Below are positions 32,275 to 45,015 of a DNA stretch of 64,000 bases, piece after piece. How positions within the stretch are numbered: the stretch's first letter is position 1; every line of letters begins with the position of its first letter. The stretch comes from Eupeodes corollae. Lineage: Eukaryota > Arthropoda > Insecta > Diptera > Syrphidae. The notes under the pieces are model-generated. The model ran no database searches. It worked only from the letters and a program-made list of their open reading frames with translations, and was not told the DNA's origin. Where the stretch lies: contig NC_079147.1 in assembly GCF_945859685.1 (NCBI RefSeq), positions 56,822,946 through 56,886,945 of the forward strand, given 5' to 3'. A program made the position numbers and the translations under genes.

Positions 32275-33335
32275 TTTAATTTAGTTTAAAAATTATAACT
32301 ACAACGTTAAGTGAGTGGTTGTCATCATTAGGAGCAATTATTTTAACATCTTTTTTTGTTTTTGTTTCTACATGGATTCCTAAATTTATTCTGCTGAAAT
32401 ATCTAAAGATATCCATTTAGGGCATAAGGTTTCCTCAAGTATGTTTAGCATATTTTGAAAAAATCTCAAACAAGCAGCTAAATTGTGTTCCGGGGTCAAG
32501 GCATCAGGTATTTCGTTTCAATATTTCAAAATTGAATGAACAACAGAAAATTGATTACGACTCTTTGACAGAAACTGTGAGCAATGCAACTGTTGAAATT
32601 TATTTCTTTGATGCTCTAAGAGAAACTCGAAAAACTGTTTGATATCACTGCTTTTGGCTACGATCCGATGACAGAATAATATGTTTAAGCTTGTTTTTTT
32701 ATATTCTTCTCCACCCAAAATGTTTTTATTCCAAAATTAAAAAATATTAAATTTTGATTTGAATTGAATTGTGGTTTAAAATATTATTTTTTTTTCTACT
32801 TTATATAGGTTTAAGTTTCCGATATGCCCAAACACTTGCATTAGTAGTTGATATTGTCGCAAAACTGATTTGGCTTTTCAACCAAGATCCGATTCCGATC
32901 TGTATTATAGGAAGGAAGGAAATGAATAATTTATAATAAAAATAAGTAAATAATGTTTATTGTATACCCACACGGAGACCAATCGGTGCAATAGCTTCTG
33001 AAATATCTTCTTTTTAATTTTTTTCAATAAAAAGTCCAACAAATCTTCTTCCTTAATTTTTTTTATTGAATGATTGGCAGGCATATGTGAGACATACAGT
33101 GGGTTGCCAAATTAATAGAGACATTGTAAATTATTATAAAATTTATTGTTTCTCTGTTCTTTTAAGATTTTGTGGTGTTATTTTTTTGAAAATTGTTTGA
33201 AATTCTTTAAATTGAAACGTAAGTAATGAATTTTATTTTGTTTGAAACAAATCTTCAAAAAATATCATATTTAATGATTATAAGCATTTTTTTTTGAACA
33301 GAACGGGTCGTGGAATGAATATCACCACAAGAAAA
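32275..33335. other. no gene recognised; possible Tc1-like end
   Basis: AT-rich. At 33095-33125 'tacagtgggttgccaaatta' followed by 'atagagacattg' resembles a Tc1-type terminal repeat after TA. 33295-33330 reads 'NRTGRGMNITTRKKR', which is like a Tc1 linker. A minus-strand frame at 32518-32718 ('LNILFCHRIVAKSSDIKQFF') is unrecognised. Confidence 0.3.
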
Positions 33336-33340
33336 AAAAG

Positions 33341-34193
33341 GAGAGGCTGGGATGCGACCCACACTGATAACTTCCCATCCTGTCTGTCGATTTGTCTTGC
33401 TCAAAAGTTTGTCTATATGTTCTCGTATCAATTTTTACCAAATTTGCGTACTATTTTTGCAGATTTTATTTTTTATGAAAAAAAAGGACTGATGGATTTT
33501 TATATAAAAATTACTGAATATCGAAAACAATATTTTCTGTGAAATAAAATAAGTTTGAAGCCCATATTTTTAATTTTTAAAAAGTAAATTTTTACCAAGT
33601 TTTAGTATTGTTTTTTTTTAGAGTTTTACTTTTTGTACAAAAACTGTCAATTCGATTTTTTTCAAAAATTTATCGAATGTTTTCACTATTTCTTTTAGGT
33701 AAAAATTAGTTTGAAGCCGTAATCTTAAGTTTTTGAAAAGATATTTGAGTTGAAATTCAATTTTTACCAACTTTGAATAATATTTTTTAAGGCTTTTTTA
33801 TATAACAATACTACTAGCTGTTAATCTGTTTGGTTTAATTTGGTTTGGAATCACGTTACAGTATATAATATAAAAATTAACAGAAGTCTCAAGTTCGTGA
33901 GATGTTAGGGTTAACCAAAAAAAAAACAAGTATGCAATTTTCTTACAAGCCATTTCTGCATCTTTCGGCATTATTAACTGTAAAACAAAATTTATTTGAA
34001 GTCGATATCTTTTCTGGTCCTTGAGCTATAGACAACGAAAAAAACGTCGCGAGCGTACATACGTACACACGCACGCACAGACATCTTTCAAACAAGCTTT
34101 TATTTACACTCTAGAGTCCTTGAAAAGTTGAGAAAGGTCAACATTTTCAATTTGACAAATCGAACCCATTACAATAACTTCCTATGGGAAGTT
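33341..34193 (-). repeat. family A repeat (copy A4)
   Basis: Minus-strand copy. It runs from the palindromic end 'cctatgggaagtt' (34181-34193), through the complement of the GT-rich run (near 34060-34080, 'acgtacacacgcacgcacag') and tandem-array units, to 'gggatgcgacccacactgat' and 'gagaggctgg' at 33341. It has fewer tandem units than A1. A Helitron fragment abuts its palindromic end exactly. Confidence 0.72.
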
Positions 34194-34403
34194 AAAAATT
34201 ACTGAAAAATGTTATCGAAGCCATAATTCTAAATGGAAAATTGCGAGGGGAAAATATATAATTACTGCGAATTCCACCTTTGTGCCAATTTAATTCAAAC
34301 GCCTCTAATATCCAATTAGATTGGCATTTGCAATGACTATCAATAAGTCTCAAGGCCAAACGATGTCTGCCTGCGACAAAACAACCTTTGTCGGGTCATC
34401 TAG
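34194..34403 (+). mobile_element. Helitron 3'-end fragment (copy H3)
   Basis: About 210 nt on the plus strand. Helicase C-terminal codons ('EAIILNGKLRGE', frameshift, then 'RLAFAMTINKSQGQTM' at about 34318-34365) are followed almost directly by the 3' hairpin 'acaaaacaacctttgt' and 'cgggtcatctag' then T. It ends like H1 and H2. The 'TINKSQGQT' motif is the conserved helicase motif VI region. Confidence 0.8.
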
Positions 34404-34409
34404 TTTTCT

Positions 34410-36670
34410 TATAAAAAAGATTACAAACATTCTCATATTCTGGGTTGAAGCAATTATATTTTAAAAATGTTCTTCGAGTCTTTAGAAATGCCAACAAGAA
34501 CAGAATATAATATTTTTGGAAAAAATGTACGTTTCAACACTATTTTTAACATTTCTGTGTGAAATGCAAAAAAAAGGATATCCACAATTTAACTACAGGG
34601 CATATCAAGCACTTCCAGCCATTTTCAATAAAAAAGACAACTTAATTATTTAAAGTTACTGGTAACACATAAAGGCTTGAACGCTGTCATTTCTTAACTT
34701 AAACATAATTAATAATTTCTTATACTGACTATGGGTCCACAATTGGTTTCAAGGACCACCAGTAAGCTTTTGATTTTGTCGTTTAACACACAATTTATTT
34801 TCGCGCTAACGATAAATTGGCGAATATTTATCAGAACAATATTCCAAGAATTTGTGTATAACTTCAACTGGCCTTAAGTTATTTTAATTCCTTCCAAAGA
34901 AACCCTTTAGAATTTGTTGAAAGTCAAAAAAAGACAGGTTATTCAGAGTTACTAAATAAGTAGGTTTTCAATGTTTTTCTAAAATTGACTTGAAAAATGT
35001 TAAAATATATGTATCTTATATCTGGAATTTGATTGTATTGAAATATATAATTAATATATTTATCTAATTCAAAAAAGTGAAAATCAGAAAAAAGCATATG
35101 CTCAGTTAAATTAATTTCCTGTCAAATATTGGTGAATAAATTAGGTTTAACCTTTATCTTAAAACGAATAAGTCTCCGTTAATCAATTTACGTTCATAAA
35201 CAAAAGAATGGATTATTACACACTCAACGAAGTTAACCTGTCTTAAGCCCTGAAGATTGGAACATATATATTTTTCTACTTCATTTCCATTCTTCTTTTC
35301 TACCTTTACTGAATACTGAATGTAAATTTTTAATTTTCAACAAATTTCCATTACACTCAATTGAGTCGGAGATTCATACAATATGCTTGATCCTGCGGCA
35401 GCAACAAAAAGAAAAATGTAAACACAAAGGTAAGGATTTCAAGGAGCAATGAATTTCCATTGTATAAGAAACGAATATTGAACGAATGTGTCTTATACCT
35501 CCTTAAGCTGATATTTTTAATTTCTTTTCCTAGCTCATGGTTGTTTCCTTTTTTCGTCCTTATTTTTCTCCATTCAATCCACTCGCAACACACAACATCT
35601 CTCGCTCCTTTGATTTGATTTGATTTTCTTCATTCATATGCAGATGAATGAACATCGCGAATATAAGAAATTGCAATTGACTAAAACTTTTAAATAATAT
35701 ATTCTTGGCTGGCTTTTCTTTCTTTCTCCATACTCCGTCAGACAATAAACGAGAACAATACATAAAATCCTTACTTTTTGATCCTTTGCCAGAAACTAGG
35801 TTGAACGAATTCCTTTATTGTGTGTAGGTATATGGGACTGTACCTACTTATAAATGAAAACAGCTTGGATTTGATATTAAATTCGTTTACATATCAACTT
35901 CGTACATTAAATGCCAAACGAACAATAGACGTCCTTTTTATCGTAGTTAAATATTTTGGAAATCGTTTAAGTTTAGTTTGGTGTTTGGGTGTACAGTGTA
36001 CGTGGAAAGTTGAAAAGGCGAAAGGACATGACGATTTAGATAGATTTTCCCAATTTCAACCACCATAATGTTCTGAATGACTATTTTAACTTTACTATGA
36101 TATAATGTAGGTAACTGTACTTTGCAAACAACGCATTCGAAATTGGTTGGTAGGCTAGCTATTCCCAAAAGTATAACGAGAATAATGGTTGCCAGGTTGG
36201 ATTATTTGCGCTGAGATTTTTTTTTTCAAACTCAAACTTAACAATTAATTTTTTAAACATTTATCTATTGACTTTCAAATTATCCCTTAATTAGTCGGAA
36301 AAATGTAATTTAACTTTGAAAAAAAGCAATCACTTTCAACTCTTTACATGGTTAATGACACTTATTGTGGTAAAATGACCCCAACCCAAGCAAGCAGACG
36401 GAAAGTCTTAGACTCATATCATGCTGTTTGAAACTTGTTAAAAATTGTTTGCTACCAAATTGTTATTCTCTGTTCCATAATATTATTCTTGATGTACAAA
36501 GTGAAATTGTTTTTTCGTATAATACTCGAGGTATTTTGTTAATAAGCCGAATTAATTATTTTGACAGAAATTTGGATATATATATGAATATAGATTTGCT
36601 GTCTGATTCATTAATTATTCGAAAAATATAAGTCGCTATACTCAGCCTACAATCTGAAATCATGTATTAA
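34410..36670. other. no gene recognised
   Basis: AT-rich DNA with only short open frames. No repeat shared with the rest of the window was recognised. Confidence 0.4.
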
Positions 36671-36672
36671 TA

Positions 36673-39390
36673 CTAGCGGACCCGACAGACTTTGTCCTGT
36701 CTACACGTCTTTAATTTGAAAATGTCAAACTTTTTTTAATAAGCTAAAACATTCTGGACCATTTTGATGAAAATTATTATTCAAATGTTATGACAATATC
36801 TAACGTCATTATATGTAAATTTATTACAATAAGCCTAATCGATAGCGTGTGAGTATGTGTCAAAAAACTTACACTCAAACTATTTTATTTAAAAAATGTA
36901 TGTTTTTATTTACAAAAACTTAATTTATCGTAATGCCATTGGATGTACAATATTTTTGGTTAAACCCTGAGGTGTATAAATAAATAAACTCGATGGTTTT
37001 CCAACTCTGGAACACGCAACATATAAATGGCCGTGAGAAAAAATGGGTTTTCTAAATCTAAGCCACAAATTGTCATTGTTTGGCCTTGTGACTTATTTAT
37101 AGTCATAGCATATGCTAAGCGGATTGGAAATTGTAAACGTTTGAATGGTATAGGCGAATCTGAAGGAATCATTGGGATCCGTGGTAAAAGTACAACTTCA
37201 CCTTGAAATTTTCCACTCAAAATAGTGGCTTCAAGAATGTTGCCCATGATTTTTTTTTACCACTAATCGCGTGCCATTACACAATTTTGGGGCATTTAAA
37301 TTTCGAAGCAAAATTATAGGTGAGCCAATTTTCAGTCGCAAATTATGTGGTGGCATTCCAGGTAAATCTTGTGAATCGATTTAAATGTAATTTCATCACC
37401 AGGCAATGACTGTTGTATTTTAAAATTGATGGCGTCAACATCTAAATTTTTTGCGGCTAAAATAGCTCGCTCTCGTAGCCATTCATGATTTGTATAATTA
37501 TGTCTTAAATCTGGAAAGATACACGTTATTAACTCCTCTTTGGTAGCCACCATGTTGCAAAAATTCTCTGGAAGTCGAATATATTGTGTATCTTCATACA
37601 ATTTAATTTTACCGTTGCCAATGTCTAACAATTGTTCAGAGAATCCTGACGCTACTGGATCATTTTGAGGTCGAACGCGCATATTAATAGTAAGGCATAA
37701 TTTGGTGACACTTGGCCATAGATAAGATTCTTTCAAACATGCGTTTATTTCGTCTGCATATGTCGCGCGTGGAATGACTGCGGTAATGTTTGTCTGAAAT
37801 CACCAGACAGCAGCAGTAGAGCACCACCGAAAAGCCGAGCATTATTTTTGATATCTTTCAGGGACCATGTACATTCATCCCAGATAATAATTTTACATTT
37901 TCTCAAAACTTCAGCCATGCCTGAATGCTTCTTTATGTTACACATTGCTTCGGGATTTTTATGAACGTTCAAAGGTAATTTAAGTGCTGAATGCGCAGTC
38001 CGTCCACCATCAAGTAACGTTGCTGCAATGCCTGATAAAGCAATGGCCAATGCAATATGATTTTGAGATCGAATCCGAGCGCTCAAGTATCAGTGCGATA
38101 AGAAATGTTTTACCAGTGCCACCTGGAGCGTCTAAAAAAAATTTGATCATATTTATTTCGTTGTTCAGCAGTAAGCAATTGTTCATTTTCCGCAACAAAA
38201 CTAGCCAAAGAAGTCTTATCGAACTGGTGTTCACGTTGAACATCGCTGTTGATGATGTCTACTGCTGGGCGATTCGACGCTGGCATTCCAAAATAGATGA
38301 GCGGCATGTTTGAAATAAGAATACAAATATCCTCAATCATTATTAATGACTCGTTGTATATTTCGGCGGAGAATTCAATATTAAGATTTTGATTAGTAAT
38401 TCTAGTCCGATGCAAAATATCCTCACTCATTGAGTTTTTATATTCGTTCCACAGAGCAGATGCATCAGACGGAAAACACGTTGTCAATATTATTGAAAAT
38501 AATTGACGAATTTGTTGTGAAGATGAGCTCAGTGCTGCATCTGCAAGTGTGAGATCCTAATGGTTATCATCCTCCAATAAATGTAACTCACGACACGCAT
38601 CGAAGAAAGAGTCTTATGAAGTACCATTGACTTTTCGCAAATATTGGGAAGACGTCGGTTCAGAGACGTTAACCAGTAATAAACGCAAAAAAAAAACATT
38701 CGCGTTGCTTAGGATGAACTGTATATAATCGACCTAAAGTTTTTGTCATAAATATATCAGCGAATCCTGGTACTGGAATGCCTCGTTTCCGCGGTTCCCA
38801 ATTCTTTGATTGTTTATTCCATGTAAAAAATTTAGTAACATCAGTGTACATCAACGTCCTTGCGAATTCACCAACAGCATCTTGTCGACTACAAAGGTTA
38901 AAAAATTTAGTAAGAGTTGTTTTTGGAGCCGTCAAAGCCTGTTGTAGTGTAGTTTCTTCTGTAAAGTAAACACGCTGTCCAAATGTATAACAGCAGGATC
39001 CCTTTCATGTATAGGGAACGTAAAAATGTGCCAAATAGCTTCGTTGCTACTTATGTATCGACCCATTTGATAACGTGTTATTTCGTCATTGTCGTTAACA
39101 TTTTGAACAGCAAATATAGCTTTATCACTAATCACTTGTGAACATACTTACAAATGTATTTGATAGACTTCACCGAGCTGCATAGTTCAACGTTTATGTG
39201 CGCTTTGTAGGTTTTGCACAGCAATGGCGAATATGGAACTACCCAGCGATTAACAATATCTACTCTCACACCATTTGACAGACGCAATTCATATGATTGA
39301 CCACCATTGTCTACGCCTCTACGTCGATAAGATGGATAACCGTTTGGATTACACGTAAATAACTGCGATTTCAAAAACTTGTACTAATCA
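36673..39390 (-). mobile_element. Helitron with most of the Pif1-like helicase, 5'-truncated (copy H2)
   Basis: The 3' end is a hairpin region 'gacaggacaaagtctgtcgg' then 'gtccgctag' followed by T. The minus strand reads a RepHel protein in broken frames. First is the region after the Rep nuclease ('GYPSYRRRGVDNGG', 'NRWVVPYSPLL', 'AHINVELCSSVKSIKYICKY'; 39374-39132), then 'IHERDPAVIHLD'. The helicase follows: Walker A 'DAPGGTGKTFLIA' (near 38160-38110), Walker B 'IIIWDECTW' (near 37890) and 'LLSGDFRQTLP' (near 37795). Next are 'NMRVRPQND' (37680) and motif VI 'AYAMTINKSQGQTMTICG' (37110-37060). The HUH nuclease with its catalytic His and Tyr residues is not present and no 5' terminus was found. 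At least five frame breaks make it inactive. Confidence 0.9.
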
Positions 39391-40190
39391 TATTTTAGGT
39401 AGAATTGATTGGAAAACTTATCTTACTTTAACTAATAAAGTATCCGATTGGCGATTCTAGAATTCTTGATCATTGTATGACGTTTTTATGGTTTAGTTTT
39501 AACGTAAGTAACCGGTTCCCTATAAATAAAGTGACCGTCAATAAGCAATTCACCAAAACTAATTTTGAACTGCTTAATTCTAAATTGGTCGTAGAAAATT
39601 AGTCTAGGATTTATAAAGATTTTGAAACTTTAGTTGCTCTTGATCATTTTGTTTAAATGCAAAATACCTCCAAATAATATTATATTTCGTGACAACTATG
39701 AAGTATTATGTTATGAAATCAGTTTTGAAATTCCAGTTTTAAAAGAAATTGTTTTCATGGATTAGTTTTAATAAGCAAAAGGCGATTTAAAAAAGGAATA
39801 GTCTATTGTGAATAAGCTAATCAATAAAAACATAAATGTTGCCTTTCCATTATGCATTTCTGTTTGTTGTTTGAATATTGTTGATTATTCTGAAATGTCT
39901 AAAACTTTTCATTAATATTTTGTTCAAAAAGCTATGAATACTATTTCTCGAGCTGGATTTTTTGGATAATTTTTGGATAATTGAATTCAAAAGTACTTTG
40001 ATGAAGGGTTTCAATCAAATAGTTTTTAGTCTTTGTGGCAATATTTTCTATTGAAGTTCATAAGATTATAAGAAATTTGGATAATTTATCTTCTTCTAAA
40101 TCATATAATTTTTCAAATAACTTCATAAAAAAGCAAGTTTAAATGTAGCAGACATTTTAACATATTTTTACAAATATATTATTCAAGGTG
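39391..40190. other. no gene recognised
   Basis: AT-rich. No Helitron 5' end was found here, so H2 is truncated or its end is too diverged to see. Confidence 0.4.
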
Positions 40191-41350
40191 TATTACCACA
40201 AATCTTGGAAATAGCTGAAGTACTTCGTTTTTTTTAAGAAAGGTAATATGTAGTGTATTCTCAACTATTGACCGATATCTACCAGTATATTTAAAAGATT
40301 TTAAAAAAAGTAATCAAATATATAGTTTTAAGCTGTCTTGAGAATATTAATTTTTTTTGTTCAAAACAGTATGGATTCAGAATAAGTAAATGATATCAAG
40401 ATGATCTTTTAGCTCACTCTAGTCATATCTAGGAAAGTATAGATAAAAAACAATTGTCTGCTTCTCTTTATATCTATATTTAGAAAGCTTTTGACACTAT
40501 AAATCATGCCATTTTATTAAGATAGTTAGAAATAGCTGGTTTAGAGGTTTTATGCTAGATTGGTTTTCATCTTACTTTATTTACAGACAGCAGAAAGTCA
40601 AAACAAAGAGTGTATTCAGTGAAACTGCAAATATAAGGAGTTTCTTGAGGTTCAGTTTTGTGTCCAATTGTATTTCGTATTTACATTAAAAGTCTATTTA
40701 AACTTAATTTAAAAGGAAAAGTGACTAGTTTTGCTGATGATGATGAGTTGCTTTTCACTATTGGTTCGGAATTCATAGGCTACTTATAATTTAGACACTT
40801 TGAATTTGTATTATATGCCACCTATCTATCATAGCTCTGACGTAATATAATCTTGTTTAGTAGCTTTTATTGCTGTGCCACTGATATTATGTTGATCAAT
40901 GTTGTAAACTCTTTTTGTTTTTTCTAAATGTTTCCATATTGATCAAGTCTCGGAACATAAATATCTTGGCTTGATAATTGACAATAAAATACATTTTAAA
41001 GTTGATACTTCATATCTGAAAAAAATATTTACTTTCCACTTCTTATTTTTTCACTTTGGGAAATCTTTTTTATAAGGAAACTATCTGCTATCGACTACGA
41101 GCTAATTCAATCAAAAATTCAATATGGAATGATATGTTAGAGTGAACTATCTGCAAGAAGAAAAGATGCGAACACAGCTTTTCGTTGTTTGTCAGCTCAT
41201 GTATTCTCATACATTAAAAACCTTTATTTTTATAAAGTGTTACAAATTGTTTCCCATTTATTCATTAAGAAGTAACTATAGAAATCTGTCATTCCTGAAC
41301 ACAACACTAACAGCTTTTTATTTCGTATACTTCAGTAGCACCTAGACTGT
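40190..41350 (+). pseudogene. Jockey/CR1-like LINE relic, RT domain
   Basis: Pieces of an RT in order: 'SKQYGFRISK' (about 40362-40392), 'IYI.KAFDTINHAILL' (motif A, 40465-40518), 'RQQKVKTKSVFSETANI' (with frameshift, 40585-40635) and 'GSVLCPIVFRIYIKSLFKLN' (motif B, 40650-40710). 'VTSFADDDE' (motif C, 40722-40748) and 'DQVSEHKYLGLIIDNKIHFK' (40937-41000) follow. Motif C reads FADD, as usual in Jockey/CR1-type LINEs. Numerous stops and frameshifts make it non-functional. A 67-codon frame at 41142 is debris. Confidence 0.65.
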
Positions 41351-41479
41351 CCAATACGTTAACCTCAGAAATTTGTAAAATATAACAAAAAGTTGAATAC
41401 TTATAGCTTTCCAGTCTTGGCTTTGAGCTGATTAAGTTGAAATGAATTTATTCTTTCTTAAAAAGCCGCGTGAAAAATG

Positions 41480-42150
41480 TTCGCTTCAAAACCGCCCTCT
41501 CCTACTTTTTCTTTGCTATATCTAACGTAGCCCAAACTACCATTTAGGTCCTCTTAATACATCAGCGATATGGGATTGATTAAGAAATATTTCCATATCT
41601 ATTTTCGTCGATGCTAGACTTTTTCCTAATTCAACTAGATCTCTTTAGCTTCTCATTCTGGTGTAAAAAGGACTGCTTAAATTTTAATATAGACAAATAT
41701 CAGTCAATTACTTTTCACGAAAACGTGTAAAAACTAAACAAGTCAATATTGTATCTATAATCAACCCATTTGCTCAGTTAAATCTATTCGCGATCTTGGA
41801 TATTTCTCTGACTAAGAGCTCAATTTTATGGATTACATAGACGAAATAATACTTAAGGCCTACTCAGCACTCGGCTTTTTCAAACGTAGGTGTAATACAT
41901 TTTCCAAACCTTACGTTACCCGATCTCTCTATATTACCTTTGCTTGAAAAATGTTGTATATATTTCAAGAATCGAGAGCGTTCACAGATGTTGCCATCGA
42001 CTTTTCTTGGGTCTTGAATAGTAACCCTTAGACCCATCTGGAAGAATTAAAACAGATATCTGACACCTTTTTTATTCGTAGCCTCTTTTCCAGCTTTATT
42101 TAATTTCCTCTTGCCTAGGACATCGTCTTCAAAACGTTCCCTATAAGCTT
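41480..42150 (+). pseudogene. second Jockey-like LINE relic, RT C-terminal part
   Basis: 'FNIDKYQSITFHENV' lies near 41675-41728, 'YIDEIILKAYSALGFFKRRC' near 41834-41895 and 'FSKPYVTRSLYIT' near 41902-41940. 'LEELKQISDTFFIRSLF' lies near 42040-42090. This is the thumb and trailing region of a LINE RT distinct from the one just upstream. Stops are present. Confidence 0.6.
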
Positions 42151-42170
42151 TAAATAAATAAAAACATAAT

Positions 42171-42420
42171 AGGTGGCGCAACAACTCTCAACCATTCCTG
42201 TGTGCGAGTAATTTTCTCAAAGATGGAGGGTATCTAAGCCGAATCCGAATGGCTTATTTGAGAAAACACTTTTTATGCGAAGAATTATTCTTGGATTATT
42301 TGTCAATTCCTCCCAAGATCCAGTTCATGTGAAAAAAAAACTATTAGTTGGCACAGGCAGTGATTGACGCTATGACCTCTTCCATGACAGTCCAACGCAC
42401 TAACCATCACGGAACGGGTA
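42171..42420 (-). repeat. tRNA-like SINE (copy S3)
   Basis: Minus-strand copy including the head. The complement reads 'tacccgttccgtgatggtta' then 'gtgcgttggactgtcatgga', followed by the body 'aattgacaaat', 'gaaaaa.tgttttctcaaat' and 'cacacaggaatggttgagag'. A gap before the tail joins 'gttg' to 'cgccacct'. Confidence 0.75.
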
Positions 42421-42722
42421 TTTTAACCAGTTTAAAACAACGTACACAGAAAGTTGCATTTGCCCACAAAGACATATTTAAGGCTGTAGAAATTCTATTG
42501 AGTACAGGATGTTCGCAGTTGACTTAAAGCTTCAGGAAAACAAGTTGACGATATGACTATTTACAAGCAAGTAAGGAAATTTTATTTATAAAGAAAAATA
42601 TACAAATCCAATGAATATCTGACTGAATAAGTTCTTAAACATAAAGTAGAATTATACAAAGTAGTTAAAGTGAGTTGGTATACTTAAAGGTAAGTGATGC
42701 ATTAAATACTTCATTTTAACAA

Positions 42723-42803
42723 AGGCACCTAGAAATGTCGAAAAATCTCAGATGTTTTAATTTGACAAATCGGACCCATTACAATAAGTTTCTATGGGAA
42801 CTT
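42723..42803 (-). repeat. family A end fragment (copy A7)
   Basis: Only the terminal ~80 nt remain: 'gaaatgtcgaaaaatc', 'ttgacaaatcggacccatta' and 'caataagtttctatgggaac'. Confidence 0.65.
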
Positions 42804-42809
42804 GAAAAT

Positions 42810-44400
42810 CCCTTCAAAAGTAGACAAAAATCAAAAAGATTCAAACTGCGTTAATTCCGTCAATTGTCAATTATTAAAACTTTTATAAACCAGTTTATCC
42901 CTTAAGAATATACTAAGAATATTTAATTGTAATAACCTGGCAACCATGAGAAAGTTGCCGCAAGGCTGTTTATATTATGTTCTTGTGTCGAAACGTGTCT
43001 AGGGTGTGTGTGGGCAACAGTTTTGAAACAGTTTCTATTATGTTTTGAGTTTATTTTTTTTGTAAAAGGGATGTATGTTTTCGACCCAAAAACATACAAA
43101 CATAAAACATTGAAAACGGACATTGTTTGAGTATGCCGCGAGATTTTATCCCTCTTCCCTTCCTTTAAAGGATTCTCCCACGGATGCGATGGGATATATC
43201 ATTAATTTACCCTCTCGACAACATAATAATAATTATATTTATTGTAATTGGAATAGTTTTGCATATACTTTGATCATATGTTGGACTTGGGACAGAGGGT
43301 TAAACGTTTTGTATAGTTTAGATTTAAGATACTTGATGAATTGTTGCATTTTCCTTCGTCATTTTATATTTGTTTTGTCTTTGACTTGTTGTGTTGTATA
43401 AATACTCAAATTTGAGGACCTCATGAAAACGATAACAAGTTAGAGAGGACATTATCTTCAGAACAGCTTTATGGTGAAAACGTTACATCTTTTGGAACAC
43501 TTACAGGTATTATTTTTAAGGAATTCGAATATTTTAGTCAAATAAGTGAGAGTAATAATTTTAGGATTTTTTAGATTTTTACTCAAATTCTTTTCCAGTT
43601 TCATTTTCATAAAAGTCCTTTTTTGTGATTTAAAATTATATTGACAAAAGGAAGAAAAACAAATGATTTCAGTAGAAGATGGAAACTGTTTAGAAACCAA
43701 GATGGATTATTTTCGCTTTGCATTATTATAGGAAAAAATAAGTTTACAAAAATCTTAATCTATAGTGATCTGTTTTTGAATTCAAGGCGAAACAATTGCA
43801 TTGTCATTGTCAAAGTCTTATTCTTGTCTATTGAAACTTTTGCTATATTGTTGTTTTGTTTCTTCTCTTTTTTCTTAATCGACAATAGGTATAATGATGC
43901 AGTAAAATGGGAGGATGAAATGCATTCAGATGTTAACAATTAAGAAATGAAAAACAGTTTTTGTATGAATTTCGAAAAATCTGACAAAAGAAATGCCACG
44001 AGACATAAAATACATTTGCGGTTTGGTTACGCGAATAAAAATAATAATACTCTATTGCTCTTGAAGAAATGATTTGAGAATGATTATGACGTCTTTTTTT
44101 TGTAAAGGAATCAATAAATTCAAGGATGCATTACTTTTTGTATGGAACATCATTTGTTCATTAAGTTCATCACCGTCAATGCGTCAACTTTAAAAAAATA
44201 AAAGAAGCCGTTCAAGGTCAAAATTATCCAAAGTAATTGAAGAGTCAACATTCTGTTTATAAATTTTTGAATTCAGTTAGTAATTTGTATCCAATCTTTT
44301 GACTGAAACCATATACGAGTATGTAAGTAATATTTGTACCCTAGTGACTTAGGTAGGCCGGAGTCAAATGACTTACTCATTTTAAAAATTGACTTTTTCT
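42810..44400. other. no gene recognised
   Basis: AT-rich DNA. Several 60-100 codon frames occur but none has a recognisable domain. Confidence 0.4.
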
Positions 44401-44404
44401 TACT

Positions 44405-45015
44405 TATAAAGGGTGAGTTTTTAGCTATTATCTTTTTGGCAACACGGGTTTAAACAGATATCGCACTTTTCGTGTTTTGTTTCACTGTAAAACATCTTCG
44501 GTTTAGTCTATAATTTAACCATGAACTTTTTGCGGGACTATTTACATAAGATGCCTTTTTACAATAAAGCTGGTGTAAGAATTGAAGCCGAACGACCTAC
44601 TGCAACGTCAAATTTTTTGTGAATTTGCTTTTGGAAAGTTGGAAGAAGATACACTTTTTTCAGAAAAATTGTGTTCAGCGACGATGCTCATTTTTGGCTC
44701 AAAAGGTATTTTAAATAAGCAGAATTGTCGATTTTGGAGTGAATATCAGCCAGAAGTATTGCAAGAGCTACTAATGTATTCAAAAAAAGTCACAATTTGG
44801 TGTGGTTTATGGGCTGGTGGTATCATTGGACCGTACTTTTTCAAAGATGATGCGAATCGTAACTTACTGTGGATGATGCGAGAGCTACCGTGAAATGATA
44901 TCCAACTTTTGTTTTGCTCAAAATGCAAGAGCTTGACTTGCATAACAAGTCAAGTTCAACAAGACGGTGCCACATACCAAACAGCACACGCAACAAGTGA
45001 CTTATTGAGAGTTCA
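44405..45015 (+). pseudogene. Tc1/mariner-like element with internal deletion (copy M2)
   Basis: A probable 5' end lies just after a TA ('ataaagggtgagtttttagc', near 44405). The leader runs to the start codon at 44521. The frame then jumps to the transposase catalytic half. The 103-codon frame at 44582-44893 contains 'VNKQNCRFWSEYQPEVLQEL'-like sequence (with a one-base shift at the start), 'KVTIWCGLWAGGIIGPYFFK' and 'DDANRN', and after a break 'QQDGATYQTAHATSDLLR' (near 44955-45010). The N-terminal DNA-binding half is missing, and the copy is cut at its right by a minus-strand RTE-like LINE. The N-terminal half of a related copy is at 54.4 kb. Confidence 0.72.

Noticed and set aside
36960..39374. 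Host PIF1 helicase gene
   Set aside because: Frames are broken at least five times, the sequence includes Helitron-specific regions upstream of the helicase, and it ends in a Helitron 3' terminus.
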